DNA of 64,000 bases from CAZUCE01 sp964619265 (lineage in GTDB: Bacteria > Planctomycetota > UBA1135 > GCA-002686595). The position numbers and the translations under genes are program-made. The DNA lies in contig CAZUCE010000001.1 of assembly GCA_964619265.1 (NCBI GenBank), forward strand, positions 186,001-250,000, given 5' to 3'. Each line of letters begins with the position of its first letter. Within the stretch, counting starts at the first letter, position 1. The notes beneath the pieces are model-generated. The model saw only the letters and a list, made by a program, of their open reading frames with translations, was not told the DNA's origin and made no database searches. Below are positions 52,896-61,824 of the stretch, one piece after another.

Positions 52896-54992
52896 TCAGT
52901 CGGCGGCGTAGATCCGGCGCGCGGTGGTCGGCCCCGCGCGAAACAAGAGGCGGCCATTCAGCTCGAGCAGTGGCGTGACGTCGTCTTGTTCCAGGGGTCC
53001 TGCGGGATCCGCGGTCACCAGCGGACGCTCCTGGCCAAACGACGGCGGACCCGGATCGAGTTGTACGAGCGAAAAACCGCCGGTGCTGTCTAGGTCCATG
53101 GCCAAGACCAAGGAACCGTCTGAGCGCAGAATGAAGTCGCAGGGGGAGTCGTCGGTCGCCGAGCCGTTGGCGTCGGTGATTTGGATGTGCTCTCCGGTCA
53201 GTAGATTCGTTCGGTAGAGCTTGGATGCGCTGAGTTCGTTGCGCGCAGCGAAGATCAGCTCATCGCCCACTTCCAGAACCTCTAGGATGCTGTCGTTGGC
53301 GCTGTCTCCAGCTGTGTTGGAGGCTTGGAGCAAGCTCTGGTCCAAGGGGTTGTAGACAAATAGCTTGCGGGTGCCCACGGGCGAACGGGCTTCGAACAAC
53401 AGCCGAGACTGGGAGCCCTGGAGGAAACTGATCTGATCGGAAATCGTGCCGTCTCCCGCCAAGTCAGCGATCTGAATCAAGTTGTTCGTCCCGGTGTCGA
53501 ACCGATGGAGCTTCTGGGTCCCGCCGTCTCCGAGGGCAACCACGAACAACTCTCCCCCCGCAACCTGCAAGGCCGAGATGTTGGCTTGCGCGGCGCTACT
53601 AAGTCGTTCTTGTTCGAGCGTTTCGGGTGAGAAGCGAAACAAGTGCCGCTCGCCGGTGGCCGCGTGCAGCGCCGTGTAGTAAACGGCCCCCTCAAACGGG
53701 GTGATCTCGGCTGGGTTGTCGTCGCCGCCTGTTGCGGTGAACGAAATACGATCGAGGCCGGCGGGCGCCGGTTCGGCCGCGGGTGTGAAGCGATAGACGT
53801 GCCGCTCCGAAAAGGTCGGGCCGGCTAGGAAATAGAGCGCATCTCCCAGGCGAACGAAGCCGTCCGCGGCGTCGGACCCGGTCGGGTTCAGATCGGAAAC
53901 CTGTGCGAGGGTTTCGTTCGTAGTATCGAGCAGTAGAGGCTTCTCAAGCCCGGCGCCCAGGTCGGATTCGAACACGAGCCAGTCGTCGAGAGCCTCGCCG
54001 AGCGTCGTGAAGAGGCCGCCGGCGGTTTCGACGTCGGTGATTCGCTCTAGGAAGGGGCCTGCTTCGCTGTAGCGGTAGAGGTCTTGGTGGATGATGTCTT
54101 CACTCGCAACGAAGTACGCGAAAGGACCGGCAGCGAGAGCGTCCCCGGAAATTGTGGCGAGTCCCTGGGTCAGCGGTTCGTGGGCGGGCGCTCTGGTCGG
54201 AAGCGCGTTCGACACAAACGGCGCGACCGGCGGCGTGGCTAGGGACAGCTCGAGGGCGAGATCGCCGTTGATCAGGGGCTCGACCGCGGTGTCGAGCAAG
54301 AAGCTCGTCAAGTCGAGCGGGACCGAGGTTCCGGCGTACGGCGCCGCGAGGTCCAGGTCAAAGGGCTCGGCCGCCAGTTCGGTCGACGTCACGGTGATTT
54401 CGGCCGTGAAGTCGACCGTGGCGTTGTGCAGGGAGTTGGAAGCTGGCTCCGGTGCACCGGGCGGCGTCTCGAGGACCACGAGGTCGATGGTCGCGGGTAG
54501 CGGTGCATCCAAAACCGTGACGGCCAGGTCCTGTGCGATCGGTGCTCCGCTGGGCGCAGGTAGGGAGGCGGCCGAAGGCGAGCTTGGCGTGCCAGCCAGC
54601 ATGGTGGCGCGCACCAAAGGCACGTCGCTGGTCAAGGTGATCTGGGGGGGGCGGACCGAGAGAATCAGGCTCTCGCTGTCTTGGATCGAACCGGCCTCCG
54701 CCGTGATCAGGTACTCGGTGAGTGGCGCGAGAGCCTCTGCAGCGCCGCTGATTTCGCCGGTTGCTCCGTCGAGGAGCAGGCCTGCCGGAAGCGGGGGGGT
54801 CACCGTGAACGACTCAATGCCCGGGGCCGGCGAGAGCGGCGCAAGCAAGTCGATCGGCTGGAGCAGCACGAGCTCCAGCGAGGCGGGTGCATAACCACCG
54901 AACAGATCGTCGGGGGGCAGCGAATCTTCGCTCCCCCCACCTCCGCATGCGCAGAGGAGTGAAATCGACGCGAGGGAAAGTCGTCGGTACAT
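52896..54992 (-). CDS. Large lipoprotein with Ig-like and propeller-like regions
   Basis: 698 residues from ATG 54992 (TTG 55004 is an alternative). MYRRLSLASISLLCAC gives a lipobox with Cys16, followed by a Gly/Ser linker. Residues about 30-115 resemble a putative-Ig (cadherin-like) domain (PPLPAGLLLDGATGEISGAAEA). The rest (about 290-690) has repeating strands such as LFRFSPETLEQERLS and LHRFDTGTNNLIQIADLAG, like a beta-propeller of the ELWxxDG type. Exposed binding protein; no enzyme motif. Confidence 0.82.
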   Translation of the reverse strand: MYRRLSLASISLLCACGGGGSEDSLPPDDLFGGYAPASLELVLLQPIDLLAPLSPAPGIESFTVTPPLPAGLLLDGATGEISGAAEALAPLTEYLITAEAGSIQDSESLILSVRPPQITLTSDVPLVRATMLAGTPSSPSAASLPAPSGAPIAQDLAVTVLDAPLPATIDLVVLETPPGAPEPASNSLHNATVDFTAEITVTSTELAAEPFDLDLAAPYAGTSVPLDLTSFLLDTAVEPLINGDLALELSLATPPVAPFVSNALPTRAPAHEPLTQGLATISGDALAAGPFAYFVASEDIIHQDLYRYSEAGPFLERITDVETAGGLFTTLGEALDDWLVFESDLGAGLEKPLLLDTTNETLAQVSDLNPTGSDAADGFVRLGDALYFLAGPTFSERHVYRFTPAAEPAPAGLDRISFTATGGDDNPAEITPFEGAVYYTALHAATGERHLFRFSPETLEQERLSSAAQANISALQVAGGELFVVALGDGGTQKLHRFDTGTNNLIQIADLAGDGTISDQISFLQGSQSRLLFEARSPVGTRKLFVYNPLDQSLLQASNTAGDSANDSILEVLEVGDELIFAARNELSASKLYRTNLLTGEHIQITDANGSATDDSPCDFILRSDGSLVLAMDLDSTGGFSLVQLDPGPPSFGQERPLVTADPAGPLEQDDVTPLLELNGRLLFRAGPTTARRIYAAD

Positions 54993-55459
54993 ACGGATAG
55001 GCAAGGAAGGCGTGGCTGCGGCTAGCGCAGCGATGGACAGGAGGAGGAGCCAGCCTCCTGGAGAACAGAGACGTCTGGGATGCCGGGGGATGCTAGCAAC
55101 CCGTGAAAAAGAGCCACGCGGCCGGATCTGCGCCTACCGGCCGCGCTGGACCGACTTGCACCTTCTCCGAAACTCGCAAGTTCCAGGTCGTCGATGCGCC
55201 TTGCCAAGGCGGATTCGGCCGGAGTTCCGGTGACGACTGGTTCAACTCGGGGTGCTAGGCGAGGTCGTTCGCCGGGCAACCGGTGGATTTTGAATGGAGT
55301 TTCCACCAAGGGGGTCTTGCAGGCAGGCAGATTCCCCGATTCCGCTTGCCCCTCGTGCCGGTCGCGCTGGAATGGGCCGCTGGTCGAATGGGGCCCAGGC
55401 CGGGAGTCCCCCTAGCCACGCCCCCCCGAATCCGTTCTGGTCAGCCTTTTCGCTTCCCC
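54993..55459. other. 467-base intergenic region without recognised gene
   Basis: This stretch separates the divergent lipoprotein and aldo/keto reductase genes. The reductase frame stays open upstream to 55283, but enzyme similarity starts only at 55460. I see no tRNA, repeat array or strong hairpin. The promoters of both genes should be here. Confidence 0.5.
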
Positions 55460-56422
55460 ATGCGAACTCTCGAACTCCAAAGCGGCGACTCGCTGCCCGC
55501 CCTGGGTCTGGGCACCTGGAAATCCACACCTGGCGAAGTTGGCGATGCCGTCCGCGAGGCCCTCCGGCTAGGTTACCGCCACGTGGACTGCGCTGCGATT
55601 TATGGCAACGAAGCTGAGATCGGCCAGGCTCTCCAGGCGGCCTTCGCCGCCGGGGAAGTGCGCCGCGAGGACCTGTGGGTCACCTCCAAGTTGTGGAACG
55701 ACGCCCACGCCCCGGCCGACACGCGTCCGGCGCTCGAGCAAACCCTGCGCGACCTCCAGCTCGATCACCTCGACCTCTACTTGGTTCACTGGCCCGTGGC
55801 TCTGCGCCGCGGTGTCGGAGGTCCCCAGTCGGCCGAGGATTTTGTTTCGCTCGAACAGTGCCCGCTGCTGGAGACCTGGAAGGCAATGCACGAGCTGCAG
55901 CGGGCCGGGCTCACCCGCAACGTGGGGGTCAGCAACTTCAGCCAGAAAAAACTGAGTGACTTGCTCGAATCGGGAGCTCCCGCGCCGGCCGCCAACCAAG
56001 TCGAGCTGCACCCTTACTTGCAGCAGACGCCGCTGGTCGAGTTCTGCCACCGCCACCAGATCGCCGTGACGGCTTATTCCCCGCTGGGCTCTCCGGATCG
56101 ACCCGAGGGCATTCAATCCGAAGATGATCCGGTTTTGCTGGAGGATCGCGTGGTCGCTGAGATCGCGCAGCGCCACGGCGCGACCCCGGCCCAAGTGCTC
56201 CTGGCTTGGGCCATGGCTCGCAACACCTCGGTCATTCCAAAGTCGGTCCACCCAAAGCGCCTGGCCGAGAATTTTGCGGCCGCCACCCTCGAGCTTTCGC
56301 CCGTGGACCAGCGCGCCATCGACGCGCTCGACCGCCACCGCCGCTATGTGAACGGCAGCTTCTGGGTCATGGACGGTGGTCCGTACAGCCTCGCCGAGCT
56401 GTGGGACGAAAGCCCTGGCTAG
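55460..56422 (+). CDS. Aldo/keto reductase
   Basis: 320 residues from ATG 55460, the normal AKR length. The catalytic tetrad is visible: Asp39 and Tyr44 in HVDCAAIYGNE, Lys73 in VTSKLWN, and His106 in LVHWP. The GLTRNVGVSNF and IPKSVHPKRLAENF segments complete the substrate and NADPH sites. It reduces aldehydes or ketones in the cytoplasm; the specific substrate cannot be read from the sequence. No operon partner is evident; the next gene is convergent at about 200 bases. Confidence 0.93.
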   Translation: MRTLELQSGDSLPALGLGTWKSTPGEVGDAVREALRLGYRHVDCAAIYGNEAEIGQALQAAFAAGEVRREDLWVTSKLWNDAHAPADTRPALEQTLRDLQLDHLDLYLVHWPVALRRGVGGPQSAEDFVSLEQCPLLETWKAMHELQRAGLTRNVGVSNFSQKKLSDLLESGAPAPAANQVELHPYLQQTPLVEFCHRHQIAVTAYSPLGSPDRPEGIQSEDDPVLLEDRVVAEIAQRHGATPAQVLLAWAMARNTSVIPKSVHPKRLAENFAAATLELSPVDQRAIDALDRHRRYVNGSFWVMDGGPYSLAELWDESPG

Positions 56423-56620
56423 CGCGAGTCTCCAACCGGTCGCCAGGATCCGTTTTCGACACGGAGGCTGACCGGCGAACGGATCGGCCGTGAACTTCAG
56501 GTCGAGGCGGATTCAGGTCCCAGCGGCGTGGTCACCGCGACGTGATTCATCGCGACTCGGCCGGCTCCGCGAAGGCCGTTCGCTGGCCAAGTTCCCGGTC
56601 CCCGGCTGCGTTTGAGGCGA

Positions 56621-59600
56621 TCAGGAACTCGCCGGAGGACCGAAGCTTGGGTTGGTTAGCAGAGTTTCGCGAAGAGGGTCCCCGTCCGGGAGGGAAGCGG
56701 CGATGGACTCCGCTGTTTGCCGCGCCCGAGCAAGGTGCTGTTCTGCAAGTTTGGGCTTGGACGCACCAAGAATTTCTGCCGCGGTTAGGTGGACGCGCCA
56801 GGCGGCGAGCGGCGTGGGATCCCCTTCCAGATGGGCCAGGGCCCGTGCGATCTCGCGATCCGCTGCTTCGGGGTTCTTTTGCTTGAAGGCAACTTCTGCG
56901 AGCGTGCGACGTGCGACGGCGGCCGCGGTGCGCTCGCCTGCAGCCTCGGCGACTTCCATGGTGCGTGAGGCTTCCTGGCTGGCTTCGTCGAGCCGACCCG
57001 CGTCCAAGTGGAGGCGAGCGAGTCCTGAACCGGCGATCATCGCCAGGATCCAGCCCATCAGCACCTCGCCAGCGTCCGCCTCCAGGACGGCATCGAAGTC
57101 GGCCTTCGCGCCTTGGGAGTCGCCGACTCCCTGGCGGGCAAAGCCACCGATCGTCCGTGCGAAGAAGATGATGAACGGGTTGTCGAGACCGTCCGCGCGT
57201 TCTTCGGCGCTGAGGACATGCTGATAGGCCTTGTCGAAGCTGCGCGCTTCCATGTGCAACCAGGCCTCCATGAGCTCGAACAGGACGATCCAGGAGGTGT
57301 GTCCGTTGCGCTGTGCTAGGGCTCTGGAATCGTCGAGGACCCGGCGAAGTTCGCCCCAGGCTCCGGCATGGAGCAACGTCCAGGAGAGAAAGAAGCGAGC
57401 GAGCAAATAGTCGAACCAATCGCCCTGCTCGACGCACAGGGCGGCGCCTTCACGGGCGGACTCGACGGCTTGGGTAGGCTGGCCGCCCAGCCAGTAAAAC
57501 CAGGACGTGCGCACCGTGTGGAAGGCGAGGCTCGCGGGGTCGCCGGCCAGTTGCGCTGCATCCCGTGCGGCTTCGCAGGCCCTGGCGTCTTCCTCACGGC
57601 GCCCCTGCCAAAGCAGGTGCCAGTAGCCGCCGGCCCCGCGGGTGTGGACGCGAAGAAGTCCTTCCGGCAGAGACCTGCTGGCCTTTTCGGCGGCAGCCAT
57701 CGAATCAAGGCAAGCCTTGCGGCTGAGCCACGAAGAAACGCTGGCTTCGAACAGTTTGGCGTTCACAAAGGCCTCGGCGCGTTGCGCGGCCTGGGCAGCC
57801 TCAGCCATGCTGGAAAACGCCTCAGCGGAGCCGGCGAAGTCGCCGCGCGCCCGGCGCAGAAGTCCCAGGCGCTCCAAAGTCGAGACCCGGCTTTCCGGGC
57901 TCGACTCGAACGACAAGGCCCGTTCCAGGTGTTGTTCGGCTTCGCGCATCGCGAAGCGCCGTGCGCACTCGTCGGCAGCGACAAGATAGAGCGCGACGGC
58001 GCGTTCGTGCTGGTCGGCTCGCTCGAACTGATCGGCAAGTTCAGCGGCCACATGCCCGACTTCGTTCCCGTAGGCGGAGACCCCTCGTTCAGCGTTGCGC
58101 TCGTGGTATCGACGTCGGCGCGTGGCCGGAATTCTCCGCTGGAGGGCCGCCACATAGAACGCGTGCGTGAACCGGTAGCGTTCGATTGGCGTGCCATCGG
58201 GAAACTCGGCGCTGCCCAGGGCCTCGAGCAGGTGGCTGGAGCTCACGAGTTCGGAGCAGCGTTCCTCGACGAGCGCTTGGTCGAGTTCGAGAATTGCGGC
58301 GACCGCGCCCGACGAGAATTCGACCCCGGCAATCGAAGCGGCTTCCAGGGTTTGACACTCCTCTGGGTCGCGGCGTTCGATCATCTCTTCGAGCAGATGG
58401 AGAACACCCTCGGGAACATGCTCGTCGTCCAGCTCTCCGGCGATGACCCAATGGTTGGATTCCCGGACGATGTGAGAGCTCTTGCGAAGAGAATCCAGGA
58501 GGTTCAGGGTAAACAGCGGATTGCCGCTGGTTTGCCGGTGGATCCACTTGGAGAGCTCCGGCTCAGGCGCGGGCCCTCCAAGCAGCTGAGCCACCAAGTC
58601 GCTGGAGTCTGCAAATTCGAGCCTTGGAAGGCACAACTCGTGGCTCAAGCCGCGGGTTTCGAGGTCGCGTACGATCCGCCGCAAGGGGTGCCCGTGGACG
58701 ATTAAATCCACGGGACGTAGCGTGCCGAGGATCATCAGCCGAGCCGGTGAGGTGCGGCGTGCGATCGCGCCCAGAAGATCGGTGGTCGAAGGATCGGCCC
58801 AGTGCAAGTCTTCGAACCAAAGGACGATCGTTCGTTGGATCGAGAGGGCTTCGAGCGCATCGCTCATTTCGCGCAGCATGCGGCCCTGGGTTGCGCCGAA
58901 CAGCTCGCGCTCCAGGTCCCGGCGTTCGCCGTCGCCGGGCAACAAGACAGGCAGCTGAGCCAGCCAAGTCGGAGCGAGCGAGCGGAAGACCGCCTTGAGT
59001 TCGGCACCGGCTGGTCCACGCGCGAGGATGGTGAGCGCCTCGAGGATCGGCAGGTAAGCCTCGCCCGTACCGAAGTGCTCTGCGCACTGCCCCTTGGCGA
59101 TCCAGGCTTCGCTTTGAGTTCGGAGTGACGAAAGGAAAGCGGCACACAGCGCTGTCTTTCCGATCCCGGGTTCTCCGGAGACGAACAGGATCTGGCGCAC
59201 TCCAGACTCTGCGCGTGCGAAGTCCTCGTGCAATCGGGCTAGTTCCGTTTCTCGCCCAAACAGACCCGGTTGCTCTCCGGGCTGTGAGACCAAAGGTGGA
59301 GACACCGCCTCGATCTTGGATACATGCTGCTTGGGCGCCGAGGGGCCGCGCCAGCGATAGCCCCGGCGGTGGACCGTTTCGATGAAGCGAGAATCCGAAG
59401 AGGTATCGCCAAGGGCCTTGCGCAGCTCGCGAACACAGACCTTCAGCACCGCGTCGCCTACGATCGCATCGCCCCAAACAGCGTCGAGCAGCTCTTCCTT
59501 GGTCAGAATCCGCCCCGGATGGTCAACCAGGTGGCGTAGCAGCGCGTAGGCCTTGGGGCGCAGCGGAATGGACTCGTCCCCACGCCACAAGCACTCGTTC

Positions 59601-59644
59601 TGCGGATCGAGCAGGAATTCGTCGATCGGGATGGGCTGTTGCAT
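56621..59644 (-). CDS. Winged-helix / AAA-ATPase / TPR transcriptional regulator
   Basis: 1007 residues. The N-terminal OmpR/PhoB-type winged helix (about 5-100) includes LTKEELLDAVWGDAIVGDAVLKVCVRELRKALGD and RRGYRW. A STAND-like ATPase domain (about 125-440) starts with LFGRETELARL; Walker A is SGEPGIGKT (156-164) and Walker B includes LWFEDLHWAD. The remaining about 500 residues are TPR helical repeats. This is the CadC/AfsR-like plan where a ligand or protein bound by the repeats switches ATP-dependent DNA binding. It diverges from the small VEHVVSG-protein gene. Confidence 0.9.
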   Translation of the reverse strand: MQQPIPIDEFLLDPQNECLWRGDESIPLRPKAYALLRHLVDHPGRILTKEELLDAVWGDAIVGDAVLKVCVRELRKALGDTSSDSRFIETVHRRGYRWRGPSAPKQHVSKIEAVSPPLVSQPGEQPGLFGRETELARLHEDFARAESGVRQILFVSGEPGIGKTALCAAFLSSLRTQSEAWIAKGQCAEHFGTGEAYLPILEALTILARGPAGAELKAVFRSLAPTWLAQLPVLLPGDGERRDLERELFGATQGRMLREMSDALEALSIQRTIVLWFEDLHWADPSTTDLLGAIARRTSPARLMILGTLRPVDLIVHGHPLRRIVRDLETRGLSHELCLPRLEFADSSDLVAQLLGGPAPEPELSKWIHRQTSGNPLFTLNLLDSLRKSSHIVRESNHWVIAGELDDEHVPEGVLHLLEEMIERRDPEECQTLEAASIAGVEFSSGAVAAILELDQALVEERCSELVSSSHLLEALGSAEFPDGTPIERYRFTHAFYVAALQRRIPATRRRRYHERNAERGVSAYGNEVGHVAAELADQFERADQHERAVALYLVAADECARRFAMREAEQHLERALSFESSPESRVSTLERLGLLRRARGDFAGSAEAFSSMAEAAQAAQRAEAFVNAKLFEASVSSWLSRKACLDSMAAAEKASRSLPEGLLRVHTRGAGGYWHLLWQGRREEDARACEAARDAAQLAGDPASLAFHTVRTSWFYWLGGQPTQAVESAREGAALCVEQGDWFDYLLARFFLSWTLLHAGAWGELRRVLDDSRALAQRNGHTSWIVLFELMEAWLHMEARSFDKAYQHVLSAEERADGLDNPFIIFFARTIGGFARQGVGDSQGAKADFDAVLEADAGEVLMGWILAMIAGSGLARLHLDAGRLDEASQEASRTMEVAEAAGERTAAAVARRTLAEVAFKQKNPEAADREIARALAHLEGDPTPLAAWRVHLTAAEILGASKPKLAEQHLARARQTAESIAASLPDGDPLRETLLTNPSFGPPASS

Positions 59645-59754
59645 CGCGGGGAGGAGGTCCGAGTGGAGTCGGCCGGTGTTGTTACCTCAAGACTACCGCG
59701 AATGAACCTTGCCTTCAGGAGTCGCTCGGGATCCGCACCTACCTTTGGGCCATC

Positions 59755-59979
59755 ATGCCTGACCGAACCACGAACCCGTATCCGCCGGAGGGCGCCTTCG
59801 TCCTCCAATTCGCTTCTAAATCGGAGCGGTTCATGGGCCGCGTCGAGCATGTCGTCTCCGGGCAAGCCGCGCGATTCGAGTCCCGCGAAGACCTCATGAG
59901 CTTCATACGCAGGGTCTTTGCCGGGGATTCGGGCGCGCCAAAGCCCTCCAATTCCAGTTTCCGTGAACCACTCTCCTAG
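59755..59979 (+). CDS. Small protein with GRVEHVVSG motif
   Basis: 74 residues from ATG 59755. The core reads FVLQFASKSERFMGRVEHVVSGQAARFESREDLMSFIRRV, which recalls a short domain seen in many unrelated bacteria where it follows 'GRVEHV-SG-A-RF-S--EL--F---V'. Its function is unknown; it may be a small beta-beta-alpha regulatory module. It lies 110 bases from the divergent regulator start and 8 bases before the RTX gene, so it is likely cotranscribed with the latter. Confidence 0.7.
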   Translation: MPDRTTNPYPPEGAFVLQFASKSERFMGRVEHVVSGQAARFESREDLMSFIRRVFAGDSGAPKPSNSSFREPLS

Positions 59980-59987
59980 CAACTGAC

Positions 59988-60842
59988 ATGCTTCTTCAAA
60001 ACTCATCTCGCTTGTTTCTTCCCACGCTCGCTCTTGGCGGGTTGCTCGGATCCGTTGCTCTCGCCTCGATGGGGGCGTTTCCCGGTCTGTTGCTCGGCGC
60101 AGACAACAACAGCTCCCAAAACACCTTCCTTCAAGCGGTAGATCCGGCTCTCACCGGCGGCGGTCGCGACCAGACTCTCATGTTTGGTGACATCCTGGTC
60201 GGCACAACCTCGGAGGATCTGATCATGGGTCGCCTTGGGGTAGATTTGCTGATCGGCGGCCAGTCGGACGACGTCCTGGTAGGCGGAACCGAGCATTTCA
60301 ACCCGGAGAACCGCGACCGCGCGTTCGGCGGAGCGGGCAACGACGTCTTCCTGTGGGCGCCCGGGGACGGGTCGGATTTCTTCGACGGCGGACCCGGCCT
60401 GGATGTTGTCGCTCTCGGCCTGATCGGTGAGATCAACGACGCCGGTGATCTGGTCTTCCAGGTCACGACCGATCAGCAAGCGGGTGATGTCTTCATCGAT
60501 CCGGCCACCGGCTTGCCGCAGATGGACGTGGTGAATTCGCCCGGTTTCTGTGAAGTCATCGACGATTCGACGAGCGTGGACTCCGCCGCTGAACTGGATG
60601 CGATCGGAATCGACCGACTGGTGCGCTTCTTCATTCGTGGCGCGGCCGACTCTTTCGCGGCCGGCACGCAGTCCGATGACAATGGTCTGCGCGTCACCTT
60701 GCACCTTGTGGACGTCGAGTACCTCGTCTGCACCAGCCGCGACGGCGGTCAGATCGAAGCCTTCGACATGACGACCCAGCCGCCGACCCAGATTCGTCTG
60801 GGTCAGGTTCCGGTCGCGGCGATCGGGCCGATCGTTCAGTAG
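59988..60842 (+). CDS. Secreted RTX (hemolysin-type Ca2+-binding) repeat protein
   Basis: 284 residues. A hydrophobic N-terminus (about 8-38) looks like a signal peptide. Residues about 70-150 hold a few RTX-type nonapeptides (LIGGQSDDVLVGG, FGGAGNDVFLW, FFDGGPGLDVVAL) that bind Ca2+ as a parallel beta-roll. The C-terminal half is acidic and has two Cys, perhaps a disulfide. No protease or toxin domain is visible, so this is probably a cell-surface or structural protein. Confidence 0.82.
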   Translation: MLLQNSSRLFLPTLALGGLLGSVALASMGAFPGLLLGADNNSSQNTFLQAVDPALTGGGRDQTLMFGDILVGTTSEDLIMGRLGVDLLIGGQSDDVLVGGTEHFNPENRDRAFGGAGNDVFLWAPGDGSDFFDGGPGLDVVALGLIGEINDAGDLVFQVTTDQQAGDVFIDPATGLPQMDVVNSPGFCEVIDDSTSVDSAAELDAIGIDRLVRFFIRGAADSFAAGTQSDDNGLRVTLHLVDVEYLVCTSRDGGQIEAFDMTTQPPTQIRLGQVPVAAIGPIVQ

Positions 60843-60865
60843 GCGACTTGGATTACGCTGCGCGC

Positions 60866-61114
60866 ATGGAGAACGAACCCAGCTCGCAGCGGAATCTAGG
60901 TGAGCAACCCCTTGCGAAACGCATGGCAACCGCGGAGCTTCGGCCAGCCGACCTGGTCGAGGCTTCCAAAGACCAATTGACTCACAAGATGGTGAGTCGG
61001 GCGATGAAAGGACGGCGATTGACGGCTCGCACGATGGACAAGGTTCTGCGCGCCTGGAATCAGGCGGCCGATGCCCAGCTCGAACGCTCGGATTTGTTCG
61101 ACTACGAGCCGTAA
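60866..61114 (+). CDS. Small helical, possibly DNA-binding, protein
   Basis: 82 residues from ATG 60866 (TTG 60848 is an alternative), 23 bases after the RTX stop. The pattern LVEASKDQLTHKMVSRAMKGRRLTARTMDKVLRAWNQA looks like a helix-turn-helix: a first helix, a turn with a basic recognition-like helix (KMVSRAMKGRRL), then a third helix. Short proteins of this type are common in planctomycetes in my recollection, but no function is known. It may regulate its own small operon. Confidence 0.6.
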   Translation: MENEPSSQRNLGEQPLAKRMATAELRPADLVEASKDQLTHKMVSRAMKGRRLTARTMDKVLRAWNQAADAQLERSDLFDYEP

Positions 61115-61203
61115 GGATTGCTTGCGCAGAGCAGCCGCCGGCTCCAACTCTCCGCCGCAACGGAGGCAAGAGTCCAAGCCGGTCGTTCGGCTTGCTGGCG
61201 AAC

Positions 61204-61530
61204 TCAGGCCCTTTCCGATGGGGGCTCAGGGAGCTCGAGCGCGGCTCGGCTGACGGTTCCGTTGTCCAACCCGCTCGCCAGTTTGGCGGAGCTGGTCATG
61301 ACCTCGCAGCTTCCCGCTGCGAGCAGGAGGGAACCTCCGAGCAAGCGCAGCAGGGCGCTACAGGCGGCATTCCTCGGGGAGTCTTCGCTCTCGAGGGCCG
61401 TCGGCTCAAGGCCGAGGGCGAGCGGAGTCGGCAGCGACTCCAGGGGGGCGGATTTCAGCGGCAGGGACTCACGAACGGAGCCCTGCGGGACAGTTGGCGC
61501 GGCATGCGCGCGACCGGACGAATGATGCAT
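61204..61530 (-). CDS. Hypothetical small protein with one hydrophobic segment
   Basis: 108 residues from ATG 61530; GAGG lies about five bases upstream, and codons end mostly in G or C as in the surrounding genes. A hydrophobic stretch (LLRLLGGSLLLAAG) near residue 65 could be a membrane helix. The remainder is rich in Ser, Pro and Leu. No homologous family is recognised, and the frame stays open further up, so the evidence is moderate. Confidence 0.4.
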   Translation of the reverse strand: MHHSSGRAHAAPTVPQGSVRESLPLKSAPLESLPTPLALGLEPTALESEDSPRNAACSALLRLLGGSLLLAAGSCEVMTSSAKLASGLDNGTVSRAALELPEPPSERA

Positions 61531-61824
61531 AGTGACCTCGGCCTCCAGGGGAGGTACGAGCGCTCGAGGTCCGTCGGTCTCAGTGTGTGGGATCGACCCT
61601 CGAGGCGCCCAGGGGTGTCGGGGCGAGTGCCAGAGGGAAACTCCTCCTGTTATCGGCCGGATTTGCGCGGAGCTTGAGAGAACTCTAGGCCACCTGAGCC
61701 AGGGCGAATCGGCCTTGAAAACAAGCACTTGGGCACACCTCGGGCGCTCGTGGCTGCGCAGCCTTTGAGCAGGCGGAGTCAGCAAGTTCTTCCTTCCCGG
61801 GTAGGATCGCGGGGGGCTCGAATC

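Noticed and set aside
55225..55262. GGTTCAACTC, similar to a tRNA T-loop, in the 467-base gap
   Set aside because: The five-base T stem does not pair and no acceptor stem or anticodon arm is present at the right distance.
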